Shown here piece after piece: positions 54,501 to 61,250 of a stretch of DNA of 62,257 nucleotides; within the stretch, counting starts at the first letter, position 1; every line of letters starts with the position of its first letter. Source of the DNA: Bacteroidales bacterium. GTDB lineage: Bacteria; Bacteroidota; Bacteroidia; Bacteroidales; P3. The DNA lies in assembly GCA_017524785.1 (NCBI GenBank), contig JAFXUY010000125.1:1-62257 (forward strand), in the 5' to 3' direction. The notes below the pieces were generated by a model, which worked only from the letters and a program-made list of their open reading frames with translations, was not told the origin of the DNA and did not search any database. The translations under genes and the position numbers were made by a program.

Positions 54501-55628
54501 CGTCACGGCGTTGATGCTGCGCACGGCGCCGGTGTTTATCAGCTCCAGTAGGTTGTTGCTGCCGTTGGTTGGCATTGTGCCGCCAGAGCCACTTACACGA
54601 TAGTTGCTGGGGTTGGCCTCGCCGAGGTCGGTCAAGGCAAGTATATTGCGGTTCTGCGTCACGGCGGCGCCGACATTGGTGCGCCACACCTCGAGGCGCA
54701 ATATCTTCACGTTGGTACCCACCACGGGCAGCGTGCTCATAGCTTTGTTGTAGTTCTCGTAGAAATACTGGGCTATGAAATAGTGCCGGTTCTCCTCGTA
54801 TTCGTCGGCACGTATCTCGAACTCGTGGCTGCTGGCGCCACCCTTCACCTGCATGTTTTCTGTGCTGGTCTCCTTCTGGCTCAGCACGGCGTCGACCGTA
54901 AGCTTGCCGAACTTCAGCTTGGTGTGGAAACCGAAAAGCTGTTGTGAGCCTTGTATCAGCGTGGTGTTGAGGGGGAAAGAAATGTCGGCAGCCTCGAATA
55001 GTTGCAGTATCTCGTCTTCCTTGCCTTCGTACTTCAGCTTGATTTTGTTCTCAAAGTCGAAGGTGGCTTTGGTGTTCTCGTTGATGTCGAAGTTAATCAG
55101 GTCGCCAATCTTGGCGTTGAGGTTAATCTGTATATTCTCGTCGAAATCGAAAGTCCACACACTGCGTTCGCTGGCATCGCGCTGCGGGTCGTTGCGATAG
55201 TTGTTCACCAACTGGAAGGTGAGGTCGACACTGCCGCTGGGCGTAATCTTAAACTCCGGTAGTTTGTCAAGGCCGGCAAGCTTCTCGCTAATCTGACTGA
55301 AGCCCGGTATCTTGCTCAACAGGCCTCCCTCGGCATTGTCGAGCACCGTGCCCTCCTTCTTGTCGTTCCAGTATTTGTCCATCAACTGGTCCATCTGCCA
55401 GTCCTGATACTCCTCGAAGGTCATGTATTCGCGCCCCAGAACCATGTCGCCAAGCTTGGTAATCTTTACGTAGCTGCCCGTGGCGGCGTCGTACTCGACG
55501 GTAGTCTTCATGCCGGCAGGCGTGTAGCCACTGCCCATAGGCGTGAACTGCACGCTGTCGTCCTGCCCCCAGGCCACAGAGCCTGTCAGCAGCATCGCCA
55601 GAATAATTATGACATATCGAGCTTTCAA
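48504..55628 (-). CDS. sprA: SprA (Sov), T9SS outer-membrane translocon
   Basis: The giant beta-barrel through which T9SS cargo crosses the outer membrane. The 2374 residues agree with the family (about 2400). After a signal peptide ending VAWGQ come the SprA N-terminal domains (NIQINLNAKIGDLINFDINEN near 165-185; VDAVLSQKE), a second such region (GLDLNYSHEVPF, LLPGIETKAPSTL), the segment YVDDFEGAESSIDLRSA, and barrel strands to the end (TKGGLTVRFSF). The start is TTG: no ATG lies upstream before a stop, and the next ATG (residue 13) would leave the signal peptide without its basic end. ruvA upstream is the known neighbour of sprA in Bacteroidota. It would export the three giant sorting-domain proteins of this window. 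Confidence 0.96.
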   Translation of the reverse strand: MKARYVIIILAMLLTGSVAWGQDDSVQFTPMGSGYTPAGMKTTVEYDAATGSYVKITKLGDMVLGREYMTFEEYQDWQMDQLMDKYWNDKKEGTVLDNAEGGLLSKIPGFSQISEKLAGLDKLPEFKITPSGSVDLTFQLVNNYRNDPQRDASERSVWTFDFDENIQINLNAKIGDLINFDINENTKATFDFENKIKLKYEGKEDEILQLFEAADISFPLNTTLIQGSQQLFGFHTKLKFGKLTVDAVLSQKETSTENMQVKGGASSHEFEIRADEYEENRHYFIAQYFYENYNKAMSTLPVVGTNVKILRLEVWRTNVGAAVTQNRNILALTDLGEANPSNYRVSGSGGTMPTNGSNNLLELINTGAVRSINAVTGYMQGLGLTNGVDYEKVESARLLNQNEYTFNSQLGFITLNQPLSNDQVLAVAFQYQVIGDTNVYQVGELTTDGVNDPNTLIVKLLKSTSVDTHGPLWKLMMKNVYFLRSSQLSRDGFRLNILYEDPDGGVGIGFFTDGPQQGKPLIEVFGMDRMDASQSYYYADGVFDWFDSAAFKGGLIQASTGRIFFPYVEPFGRDLREILGDDAFADQYCFDSLYTMTQTLARQYADRNKFYLEGYYTSSVSGEISLGYSVTPGSVTVTAGGMPLIENVDYTVDYTMGTVRIINESILSSNTPISVSSENNSFSMTTKRMLGMHINYEFEPNFNLGATVMNLHEKPMTQKNNFGDEPTSNTIWGLDLNYSHEVPFITKLVDLLPGIETKAPSTLSLQAEFAHFIPGMSNTGTKEGSVSYVDDFEGAESSIDLRSATSWFLASTPQDYATAMPMFPESAPNSGLAYGFNRAKLAWYRISNDFYNSGSCPPNITKDDLSAPYARRIYEQEVFPNKDQQAGQPTNIYELNLAYYPSERGPYNYDVAPTGFSAGINSDGKLENPASRWGGIMRKLEYTDFETQNIETMEFWLMDPFIENSSHSGGKLYINLGDISEDILRDGRKQFENGLPTSATVVNVDTTIWGRVPTTQPIVNAFDNDESSRMYQDVGYDGMGSTHGLTDEQSFFADYIDAIAQRWGESSEAYQQAAADPSGDDFRYFRSSYYDDNDVKITDRYKFYNNPEGNSPVDSDSDEEYMTSGSAYPNVEDINRDNTLSEAENYYQYVIELRPDRMVIGENHIVDIQEARNVQLANGETTTCKWYQFRIPIREPDQKVGNINGFQSIRFMRMFLNQFEEPIILRFATLDLVYSTWRKYSEELLQPGDYPTGVTANTSFGISTVNIEENGSRQPVPYVLPPGIEREEWYSTSSSYTKLNEQSIALDVDELSSGDARAIYRSSGYDLRYYGHMKMFVHAEQKYAADQMEDGDLSLFVRLGSDYTNNYYEYELPLQFTPWYTPSDDPYAIWPLQNNVDIDLQHLTEIKTNRNIKIRSHEGDYSPSLLYSETVEGKKYTVLGNPNLGKIKVIMIGVRNPKKETLSDGNNMLPKSAIVWINELRLSDYINRGGWAAMALARTNLADVGNLSLYGSYTTANFGNLEDPLVKEELVNTFTFQTTLDMELGKFLPETWGMHIPLYLDYNRVIGSPEYNPMNPDVLLYDDLQTYRTKEERDSVRAMTQLHKSATNLTLSNVRKDRVGKGAIKQHFYDIENFSLSYAYSRERTSDDEIESYAKDQHRGGLTYTYALQPKQVKPFEKSKIFKGKNWKIINDINFYYQPKNLTFSTEIYRDFEETLLRNKSAALVIIKPTYFKQFTWQRNYGLQYDLSKSFHIQYSANANARIDEPIGRIETTSATDSIWRSIADGGTMQQFQQSINATYDLPINKLPYMDFLRVPLSYRTNLTYMGTTEALKSMGSVLQNSTIMTASATATFTTLYNKIPLLKKANTPPSNNKNNGRQQQKGKAKQQKPMTAQDSIAMADSLRHAKFMETLKEVGYFGLRLVSGVKTANLQYNQTTGSRLPGYMGEPVIVGLDPRNYWTPGPGYILGYNQDVVDNLLRYDLLSRDTLFNSPHEMSVNRTLSMQATLEPIRDFKIDLTATQNYSSREEYYYKYMSEWDRVDGPLSYIMTGAYTTTAWSFPTAFVNRDALFESFLANRSVVAKRLASANPDPYTDQMVLDTMIGEYYPAGYSANSQTVLLTSFLATYLGDDPATRSYTPFMKFPLPNWNINYNGLGKLKFLKKWFTNISLSHRYSSTYSIANFYTDAALSAADNYDYGSETMVNSTGDYIPPVSMGGVQITEQFNPLIRISLNMVNSFQFNFSIQKNRTLALSFSNNQLTETTRDGITLGAGYRIKDVAFSVMVGEMPIDLKSDVVLQLNLTYNSNMTNIRKINQNINQISSGSEVWMVELSAEYALSTKLTLRAFFQTNINTPYISNAYPNSTTKGGLTVRFSF

Positions 55629-55747
55629 AAGGGTCGTTTTTATACTTTAATTAATAACAAACGCAATGCAATACTATTTATTGCACTGCGTCATCAATAA
55701 TTTTTTCTATTTTACAGCACCTTCTCTGTCCCGTACCCGCTCAACCT

Positions 55748-55811
55748 GTTCTTCTGTTGTTCTTCTATTGTTCTTCTATCAACCATAGAAAAACGATAGG
55801 AGAACAACAGA
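55748..55811. repeat. Palindromic 11-nt tandem-repeat element, copy D (decayed)
   Basis: The left arm is three units GTTCTTCTGTT, GTTCTTCTATT, GTTCTTCTATC (55748-55780). The right arm, 55785-55811, pairs with it except at about three positions, and runs into ATAAACC. It lies in the 266-nt gap between ruvA and sprA. The rest of that gap is AT-rich near the sprA start, with no clear TAnnTTTG box. Confidence 0.85.
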
Positions 55812-55894
55812 TAAACCATTTAAAGACAAGATGCTTTATATAGGCATGCTGGTCAAGTCCGGACGCAGAGTCCTCACAGCCGACACTAGCCAGG

Positions 55895-56497
55895 CTACAA
55901 GCGTCTAAGTCCCTCTTTGATAATATCCTCGACGGTCATCGGGGTGCCGTCGGCATTCTTCCAGTCGCTCGACATGAGCAGTTTCTCGACGGCAGGCTTG
56001 GCGAAGCCCAGCATGGTGAGGGCCGTCATGGCCTCGTCGCGAGCCTGGTTGGCAGCAGTGCCCTGCACACCGCCTGTCGGCAGCTGTGCGCCAACACCCA
56101 TCTTGTCGGCCAACTCCAGGACAATCCTCTGCGCCGTCTTGGCACCTATACCCTTCACGCGCTGCACCTTCTTGACATCCTGCTGCTGGATGGCTGTGCG
56201 CAGTTCGTCGACGGTGAGCGACGACAGCATGACACGCGCCGTCTGGTTGCCGACGCCGCTGATGGAAATCAGCAGGCGGAACATCTCGCGTTCGGCCATA
56301 TCGCTGAAGCCGAAGAGCTGCTGGGCGTCCTCGCGCACCACATGGTGGGCATAGAGTTTCACTATGTCGCCGTCGCTGCGACGCAACGCCTCGTAGGTGT
56401 TGAGGCTTATCTCGAGCAGATAGCCCACTCCGCCACAATCGATCACGGCCTGTGTGGGCTCCAACGAGGCCAGTTGTCCTTTGATATACTCGTACAT
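55895..56497 (-). CDS. ruvA: Holliday junction branch migration subunit RuvA
   Basis: Binds four-way DNA junctions as a tetramer and loads the RuvB motor. The 200 residues show domain I (MYEYIKGQLASLEPTQAVIDCGGVGYLLEI), the two helix-hairpin-helix motifs of domain II (ISGVGNQTARVML near 85-97 and VKGIGAKTAQRIVLELADK near 115-132), a flexible linker, and the RuvB-binding domain III (AMTALTMLGFAKPAVEKLL). Full length. It follows the beta-helix lipoprotein gene by 7 nt and precedes sprA by 266 nt. ruvB is not in the window. Confidence 0.96.
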   Translation of the reverse strand: MYEYIKGQLASLEPTQAVIDCGGVGYLLEISLNTYEALRRSDGDIVKLYAHHVVREDAQQLFGFSDMAEREMFRLLISISGVGNQTARVMLSSLTVDELRTAIQQQDVKKVQRVKGIGAKTAQRIVLELADKMGVGAQLPTGGVQGTAANQARDEAMTALTMLGFAKPAVEKLLMSSDWKNADGTPMTVEDIIKEGLRRL

Positions 56498-56504
56498 AAT
56501 GCTG

Positions 56505-57800
56505 TTAATTGTCGAATTGATAACCTATGCCTGCAGCCGGAGAACCCTCCTGTAGGGTGTAGTCGTCGGCCGAAGGGTCGGTGAACATGGGGTCTTCATC
56601 CCACTCGCCGCCACGAACGATAGAGTGGTTGAAAAAGGTGTCCATGGCATAACCCTCGACCTGCGTCACCGCCACCTCGCCGCGGGTCCAGCTGCCGTAT
56701 ACTATGCAGTTGTTGAACGTGGCATTCGTGTGTCCAACATAAGCCTCGGTTGGCGAAAGGAGGTAGTAGTTGGAGATTATCACCGATGCCGTATCGCGCG
56801 TGTGGTCGCGGTAGTTCCAGTAGTTGGCAAAGGTGCTTGAGGCAAAACTGTAGTTGCCGCCACCGATGAGCACTACAGAGCTGAAGCAGTCGTAAACAAG
56901 CAGGTTGCTGCCCGTGATGGAGGCATCCTGACCGATGATGCCGGCGTCGGAGCAGTTGCGCACCACGGTGTTGCTCACCGACAGCTGTGCTCCGGGATAG
57001 CAGCGCAGGCCGCCCATGGCGTTCTCGACAACAGCGTGGTCGATGACGTTGCCCGTGCTATAGTTGTAGAACCATACAGTCTGCCACTGGCCCGGCATGT
57101 TGCGGTACCAGGGGTCGTGGCGCAGCGAGGTGAAGAGTATGGGCTGCGCGGCGGTGCCGTGGGCCAGAAGGGTGGCGTTGCTGTCGATAATCAGCATGGC
57201 CTCGTCGGCAAAATGCAGCTCGTCGCCGGGCTGCAGGGTCAGCGTGTTGCCGTCGAGCACCGCAGCGGGGTCAAGAATCACATGTGGACGGTCGTGCCGC
57301 CAGGCGGCGCAGTCGATGCGGCAGAACCACGACGCAGTATCGCCGGCCGCAATGCGGTGATACACGGCGTTGCGGCCCCATGCCGCCAACGGCAGATACT
57401 GCCCGTTGCTGAAGAGGATCGAGTCGGTACAGACAAAAGGTTCGCTCTCGTCGTTGGGGTTGATGTTGGCCTGCACGAAGATGAACAGGCTGTCGCCAGC
57501 CTGCAGTTCGACATGGCGCGCCACCATCGAGGTATCGCCGTCGACATTCAGCCGGAAGCGGCTCTGACGGCCCTGCTTGAGGGTTACAGACGACAGCTCT
57601 ATGTCGCTTGCCGAGCGGTTATAGACCTTCACCTGCTGCGTGATGGTGCCCACGGTGGTGAAGACTGTGTCGAAGCAGACCGTATCGGACGAGAACTCAA
57701 GGCGCACGCTGTGCTCGTCGGCATAGTTGCTGCTGTCGCACGACATAGTGCACAGCGGCAACAGCACCGCAATAACGGCAACAACCAACAGTCTGCGCAT
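56505..57800 (-). CDS. Predicted lipoprotein with right-handed beta-helix
   Basis: A 431-residue lipoprotein of unknown role. The signal peptide ends in lipobox TMSC (Cys21). The N-terminal third (SDTVCFDTVFTTVGTITQQVKVYN) resembles an immunoglobulin-like strand pattern known in Bacteroidota surface lipoproteins. From about 190 on, repeated short strands with Asn turns (NGNTLTLQPGDELHF, NVIDHAVVENAMGG, SVSNTVVRNCSDAGIIG, ATFNNCIVYGSW) suggest a parallel beta-helix. Such folds often bind or cut polysaccharides, but no catalytic signature is evident. It starts 7 nt after the M64 peptidase stop, so the two are likely one transcript, and ruvA follows 7 nt further on. Confidence 0.75.
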   Translation of the reverse strand: MRRLLVVAVIAVLLPLCTMSCDSSNYADEHSVRLEFSSDTVCFDTVFTTVGTITQQVKVYNRSASDIELSSVTLKQGRQSRFRLNVDGDTSMVARHVELQAGDSLFIFVQANINPNDESEPFVCTDSILFSNGQYLPLAAWGRNAVYHRIAAGDTASWFCRIDCAAWRHDRPHVILDPAAVLDGNTLTLQPGDELHFADEAMLIIDSNATLLAHGTAAQPILFTSLRHDPWYRNMPGQWQTVWFYNYSTGNVIDHAVVENAMGGLRCYPGAQLSVSNTVVRNCSDAGIIGQDASITGSNLLVYDCFSSVVLIGGGNYSFASSTFANYWNYRDHTRDTASVIISNYYLLSPTEAYVGHTNATFNNCIVYGSWTRGEVAVTQVEGYAMDTFFNHSIVRGGEWDEDPMFTDPSADDYTLQEGSPAAGIGYQFDN

Positions 57801-57807
57801 AGGACGA

Positions 57808-59046
57808 TTATTTCGTGTAGAGCTGGAATATGCCCTCGAGGCGCTTCATGCAAACAGGGCAGAACGGCGCATAGTCGCGCATCATGCAGTGCATCGTGGG
57901 ACGGTAGACACCCTTGGAGCTGTAGCCCGCACCCTCATAGACACCCAGCGGACCGCATTGGGCCTTGGGCACGTCGTTGTTGTCGGGCGTAGGCACCGGG
58001 GTGCCTTGCGGCAGCATCGACTTCCACTTGCTGTCGAAGTTCTTGAGGTTGGTGATATTGGGTTCCAGGGGCTCATAGCCAGTGCGGTGCAGGTCGGCAT
58101 AGCTCAGGTCTTCGTCGACATACTCATCGGCCAGGCCACCGAAATGGTGGCCGAACTCGTGCGGCAGCACATACTCTGCCATGCGGTGCAGCGAGCTGAC
58201 AGCATAGAAATTATAGATGGCTCCGCCACCGTAGGTCTCGTTGTTGACCATGATGATGATGAAGTCGCAAGGGGTCATGCCGATAAGATTGTGCAGACGA
58301 TGCACGCTGAAGGTCATCAGGTAGCGGTCGATGCCGAAGGTGTTGTAGTCGGCCTCCACATCGCCCACCACGCCATAGACGTTGAAGTCGCTGCGATGGC
58401 TGGCAAAGGGTTCTTTGCCGAAAAGTATCTCTTTCATGCGGTAGAAATCCACGCCAACCTTCTGCGGCATCTCGCCGTCGTAGCCCTGGGCCACAATGAC
58501 CACGTCGATTTTCTTCGCCGGGTCGCCATGCACCTCCAGTTCGCGGCTCTCGCCAACCTTCATGTTGTATTCCAACTTGTTGGCCGAGGGGTCGAAATCG
58601 GCCACCGTGGCATCGACGAAATGCAGATTTGCATCGCGCTTCTGCAGAACAACTTTCACTGCACGCTTGGGCATAGGCACCAGCAGGGTCTCCTCGAAGC
58701 GAGCCTTGACGCCCTGCTTGCCCTTGGGGGTGTCCTTGTACTCACGAAAGAGATTGCTGTAGCAACGCGAATAGATATCCGTGCCGCTCTTGGCATCGCG
58801 CAGCACGACGCGGTAGTCGCCATTGTCGAAAGGGTCTATCAGCTGCGTATGCGAGCCGTGCCAGGCGTTCTCGCGGTCAACCCAGCGACTCACCCACACG
58901 GTGTCACCCTTGGCGGAGCCTTCGCGCACGCAATCCAAGCGCAACGTGCCGCCACTGAAATATTTGCCGAAACGCACATGCTGGGCCTCCGAAACCAGAG
59001 GCAGCAGCATGACTAAAGCCAGAAGTGCTATTATTCTTGTTTTCAT
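57808..59046 (-). CDS. Secreted M64 family metallopeptidase
   Basis: A zinc endopeptidase of the IgA-peptidase M64 family, exported by its signal peptide (MKTRIIALLALVMLLPLVSEAQ). The ATG at 59046 is chosen over the frame opening at 59070 because the signal peptide starts there. In 412 residues, an N-terminal beta domain (about 25-175) precedes the catalytic domain, which begins DVVIVAQGYDG (181-191). The zinc motif is HEFGHHFGGLADEY, with His296, Glu297, His300 and the third ligand Asp307. The C-terminus has CMMRDYAPFCPVCMKRLEG. There is no T9SS sorting domain, so export would stop in the periplasm or use another route. The substrate is unknown; IgA cleavage should not be assumed from the family name. 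Confidence 0.9.
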   Translation of the reverse strand: MKTRIIALLALVMLLPLVSEAQHVRFGKYFSGGTLRLDCVREGSAKGDTVWVSRWVDRENAWHGSHTQLIDPFDNGDYRVVLRDAKSGTDIYSRCYSNLFREYKDTPKGKQGVKARFEETLLVPMPKRAVKVVLQKRDANLHFVDATVADFDPSANKLEYNMKVGESRELEVHGDPAKKIDVVIVAQGYDGEMPQKVGVDFYRMKEILFGKEPFASHRSDFNVYGVVGDVEADYNTFGIDRYLMTFSVHRLHNLIGMTPCDFIIIMVNNETYGGGAIYNFYAVSSLHRMAEYVLPHEFGHHFGGLADEYVDEDLSYADLHRTGYEPLEPNITNLKNFDSKWKSMLPQGTPVPTPDNNDVPKAQCGPLGVYEGAGYSSKGVYRPTMHCMMRDYAPFCPVCMKRLEGIFQLYTK

Positions 59047-59131
59047 GTTATAGCAAATAACGGCAGGCAATATGAATTATTGCACCGCGGCATATTTTTT
59101 TTCAAGAAAAGGCCATATCTGTTTTTTTTCG

Positions 59132-59139
59132 TACTTTTG
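59132..59139 (+). promoter_or_regulatory. Possible -7 box of the tsaC-panC set
   Basis: TACTTTTG fits TAnnTTTG and lies 22 nt before the ATG at 59162. No TTTG is found 19-21 nt upstream, only a T-rich tract, so it is a partial match. Confidence 0.5.
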
Positions 59140-59161
59140 CAGCCCGAAAAAAGTCATCTAC

Positions 59162-59782
59162 ATGATAGTAAAACTATACAATGACAACCCCAACGTGCGG
59201 GAAGTGAGGCGAGTGGCCGATGCACTGCGCAGCGGCGAAGTGGTCATTCTGCCCACCGACACCCTCTACGCCTTCGCCGCCAGCATGGAGCACAAGAAAG
59301 CCGTCGAGGAGATAGCGCTGCTCAAGGGGTTCAAACTCAAGCAGGCAAAATACTCGATGCTCTGCTCGTCGCTTAGCCAGGCCTCGGAGTATTTCCGCAC
59401 CATCGACCGCGACACCTTCGCCCTGCTCAAACAGAGCCTGCCAGGCCCCTTCACATTCATCATGGAGGCTGCCGGCAGCGTGCCACGCAATTTCCAGCAC
59501 CAGAACCACACCATAGGCATCCGCGTACCCGACTGCGCCATCACCCGCGCCATAATCGAGGAACTGGGCATGCCATTGATAGCCACCTCGGTGCGCCCCA
59601 TCGGCGAAGAGGACGGCGAGATAGAGAACTACACCGACCCCGACCTCATACACGACCGCTTCGGCTCGCGTGTGGCAATGGTCGTCGACGGCGGCCTGGC
59701 CGACGCCGACCCCTCGACGGTGGTCGACTGCAGCGACGGCATCGAGATTATACGTCAAGGCAAAGGCGAGATAGAACTATGA
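59162..59782 (+). CDS. Sua5/YciO/YrdC family protein, probable L-threonylcarbamoyladenylate synthase
   Basis: Probably makes threonylcarbamoyl-AMP from threonine, bicarbonate and ATP for t6A modification of tRNAs. The frame is open from 59072, but the ATG at 59162 gives the family N-terminus (MIVKLYNDNP) and lies after the likely promoter. In 206 residues: LRSGEVVILPTDTLYAF (near 22-38), LLKGFKLKQAKYSMLCSSLS in place of the usual KxR...S loop, LLKQSLPGPFTFI and IGIRVPD. The changed KxR motif and the short length are closer to the YciO branch, whose role is less certain, than to full Sua5. Its stop overlaps the start of the next gene by 4 nt. Confidence 0.82.
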   Translation: MIVKLYNDNPNVREVRRVADALRSGEVVILPTDTLYAFAASMEHKKAVEEIALLKGFKLKQAKYSMLCSSLSQASEYFRTIDRDTFALLKQSLPGPFTFIMEAAGSVPRNFQHQNHTIGIRVPDCAITRAIIEELGMPLIATSVRPIGEEDGEIENYTDPDLIHDRFGSRVAMVVDGGLADADPSTVVDCSDGIEIIRQGKGEIEL

Positions 59783-60243
59783 AGATAACCATCAACAGCA
59801 GCAACAGCTTCTATAACGGCCATGCAGGATGCATCACACGCCTGATGCTGCTCTCCATAGCCGTCATGGTCGGTGCCTGGCTGCTGCCGGGCGTGGACGT
59901 GACCTCCTTCTGGGCTGTGCTGCTCACTGCCATCGTCATATCGCTGCTCGACAACCTTGTGCGCCCAATCCTCATCGTCGTCACCCTCCCCGTCACGGCC
60001 ATCACTCTCGGGCTGTTTCTCTTTGTAATCAACGCCGTAATCATACTTATGGCCTCGGCCATAGTCGAAGGCTTCAAGGTCGACAACTTCGGCTCGGCCC
60101 TGCTCTTCAGCCTTATACTTACCGCCGTCAACTACCTCCTCGAACTGCCCAATAAATACCTTAACCGCAAAGAACTCCAAGAAAAGCAGGACGATGACAC
60201 CGACGACTACGGTTTCACCCCATACGAAGAAATAAAAGATTGA
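59779..60243 (+). CDS. Small four-span membrane protein, phage-holin-IV-like (PF04020 type)
   Basis: A 154-residue inner-membrane protein with four hydrophobic segments at about 21-37, 43-62, 70-95 and 104-121, and a charged tail (KELQEKQDDDTDDYGFTPYEEIKD). The pattern LDNLVRPILIVVTLPVTAITLGLFLFVINA is typical of a widespread chromosomal family named after a mycobacterial phage holin. No phage gene is near, so a holin role is unlikely. The function is unknown. It overlaps the upstream gene by 4 nt and is followed by panC after 3 nt, so all three genes should be one operon. Confidence 0.85.
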   Translation: MKITINSSNSFYNGHAGCITRLMLLSIAVMVGAWLLPGVDVTSFWAVLLTAIVISLLDNLVRPILIVVTLPVTAITLGLFLFVINAVIILMASAIVEGFKVDNFGSALLFSLILTAVNYLLELPNKYLNRKELQEKQDDDTDDYGFTPYEEIKD

Positions 60244-60246
60244 TAT

Positions 60247-61146
60247 ATGAAACAGATAACCAAAGCCGCCGACCTGCAGCAGGCCGTGCGCGAAGCAAAA
60301 GATAAAGGCCTGGAGATAGGCCTCGTACCCACCATGGGCGCCCTACACGAGGGCCACCTCTCGCTCATCGAGCGCGCACTGAAGGAGAACGACCTCGTCG
60401 TCGTCTCACTCTTTGTCAACCCCATCCAGTTCAACAACAAGGAGGACCTCGAGAAGTACCCCCGCACCATCGATGCCGACCTCAAACTCATCGAAGGACT
60501 CATAGCACGCACCGAATGCCGTGCCAAAGAACTGCTGGCTTTCACACCTACGGTCGACGAGATGTATCCCGACGGCGAACCGAAGGAGGTCTACCACTTC
60601 GGTCCCATAGAGGAGGTGATGGAAGGACCGCGCCGTCCCGGCCACTTCAGCGGTGTCGCCGTGGTGGTGCGCCGTCTGTTCGACCTCGCACAGCCCAAGC
60701 GCGCCTACTTCGGCGAGAAGGACTACCAGCAGATTGCCGTCATCCGCAACCTGCTGGAGCAGATAAAATATCCCATCGAGCTTGTCCCCTGCCCCATCGT
60801 GCGTGCCGACGACGGTCTAGCCCTCAGCAGCCGCAACATGCGCCTCTCGCCCGAGGCCCGCGCCATGGCCCCGGCCATCAACGCCACCCTCGAGCAGGCC
60901 GCCGAAATGGCCGAATACGAGGAAGTCGACGACGTCAAGGAGTGGGTGCTCGACACCCTCGCCTCCTACCACGAGATTAACGACAGCCCCAACGGACTCA
61001 AGTTCGAACCCGAATACTTCGAGATTGTCGACGCCATCACCCTCCAGCCCATCGCCGAATGGGCCGACGCCGAACAGAACGGCGCCGTGGGCTGCATAGC
61101 CGTCTGGCTCGACGGCGTGCGCCTCATCGACATCGTCAAATTCTAG
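60247..61146 (+). CDS. panC: Pantothenate synthetase
   Basis: Joins pantoate and beta-alanine with ATP, the last step of vitamin B5 synthesis, in the cytosol. In 299 residues: the HIGH-type motif PTMGALHEGH (28-37), NPIQFNNKEDLEKYPRT (58-73), FGEKDYQQ (155-162) and the KMSKS-equivalent LSSRN (193-197). It is slightly longer than the usual 280 residues because of a longer C-terminal domain (about 225-260), with an acidic YEEVDDVKEW segment. panB and panD are not in the window. It is the last gene of the plus-strand set and is followed by hairpin element E. Confidence 0.95.
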   Translation: MKQITKAADLQQAVREAKDKGLEIGLVPTMGALHEGHLSLIERALKENDLVVVSLFVNPIQFNNKEDLEKYPRTIDADLKLIEGLIARTECRAKELLAFTPTVDEMYPDGEPKEVYHFGPIEEVMEGPRRPGHFSGVAVVVRRLFDLAQPKRAYFGEKDYQQIAVIRNLLEQIKYPIELVPCPIVRADDGLALSSRNMRLSPEARAMAPAINATLEQAAEMAEYEEVDDVKEWVLDTLASYHEINDSPNGLKFEPEYFEIVDAITLQPIAEWADAEQNGAVGCIAVWLDGVRLIDIVKF

Positions 61147-61161
61147 CCCCCAACGCCCCCA

Positions 61162-61228
61162 TTTCTTCGGTGTTTCTTCGGTATTTCTTCGGTGAATGAC
61201 CGAAGAAATACCGAAGAAATACCGTTAA
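61162..61228. repeat. Palindromic 11-nt tandem-repeat element, copy E (variant unit)
   Basis: Units of type TTTCTTCGGTR: three on the left (61163-61193), two reverse units on the right (61199-61220). The segments 61168-61193 and 61199-61224 pair over 26 bp with one G-T mismatch around a 5-nt loop. The right side ends CCGTTAAA. It lies between the converging panC and beta-barrel genes, where it could stop transcription from both sides. Confidence 0.88.
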
Positions 61229-61250
61229 AATACTGAAGAACAGAGTATCT

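Noticed and set aside
59779..60243. Prophage remnant suggested by the holin-like protein
   Set aside because: The family is a common chromosomal membrane protein. It is in an overlapping operon with a Sua5-family gene and panC, and no other phage gene is present.
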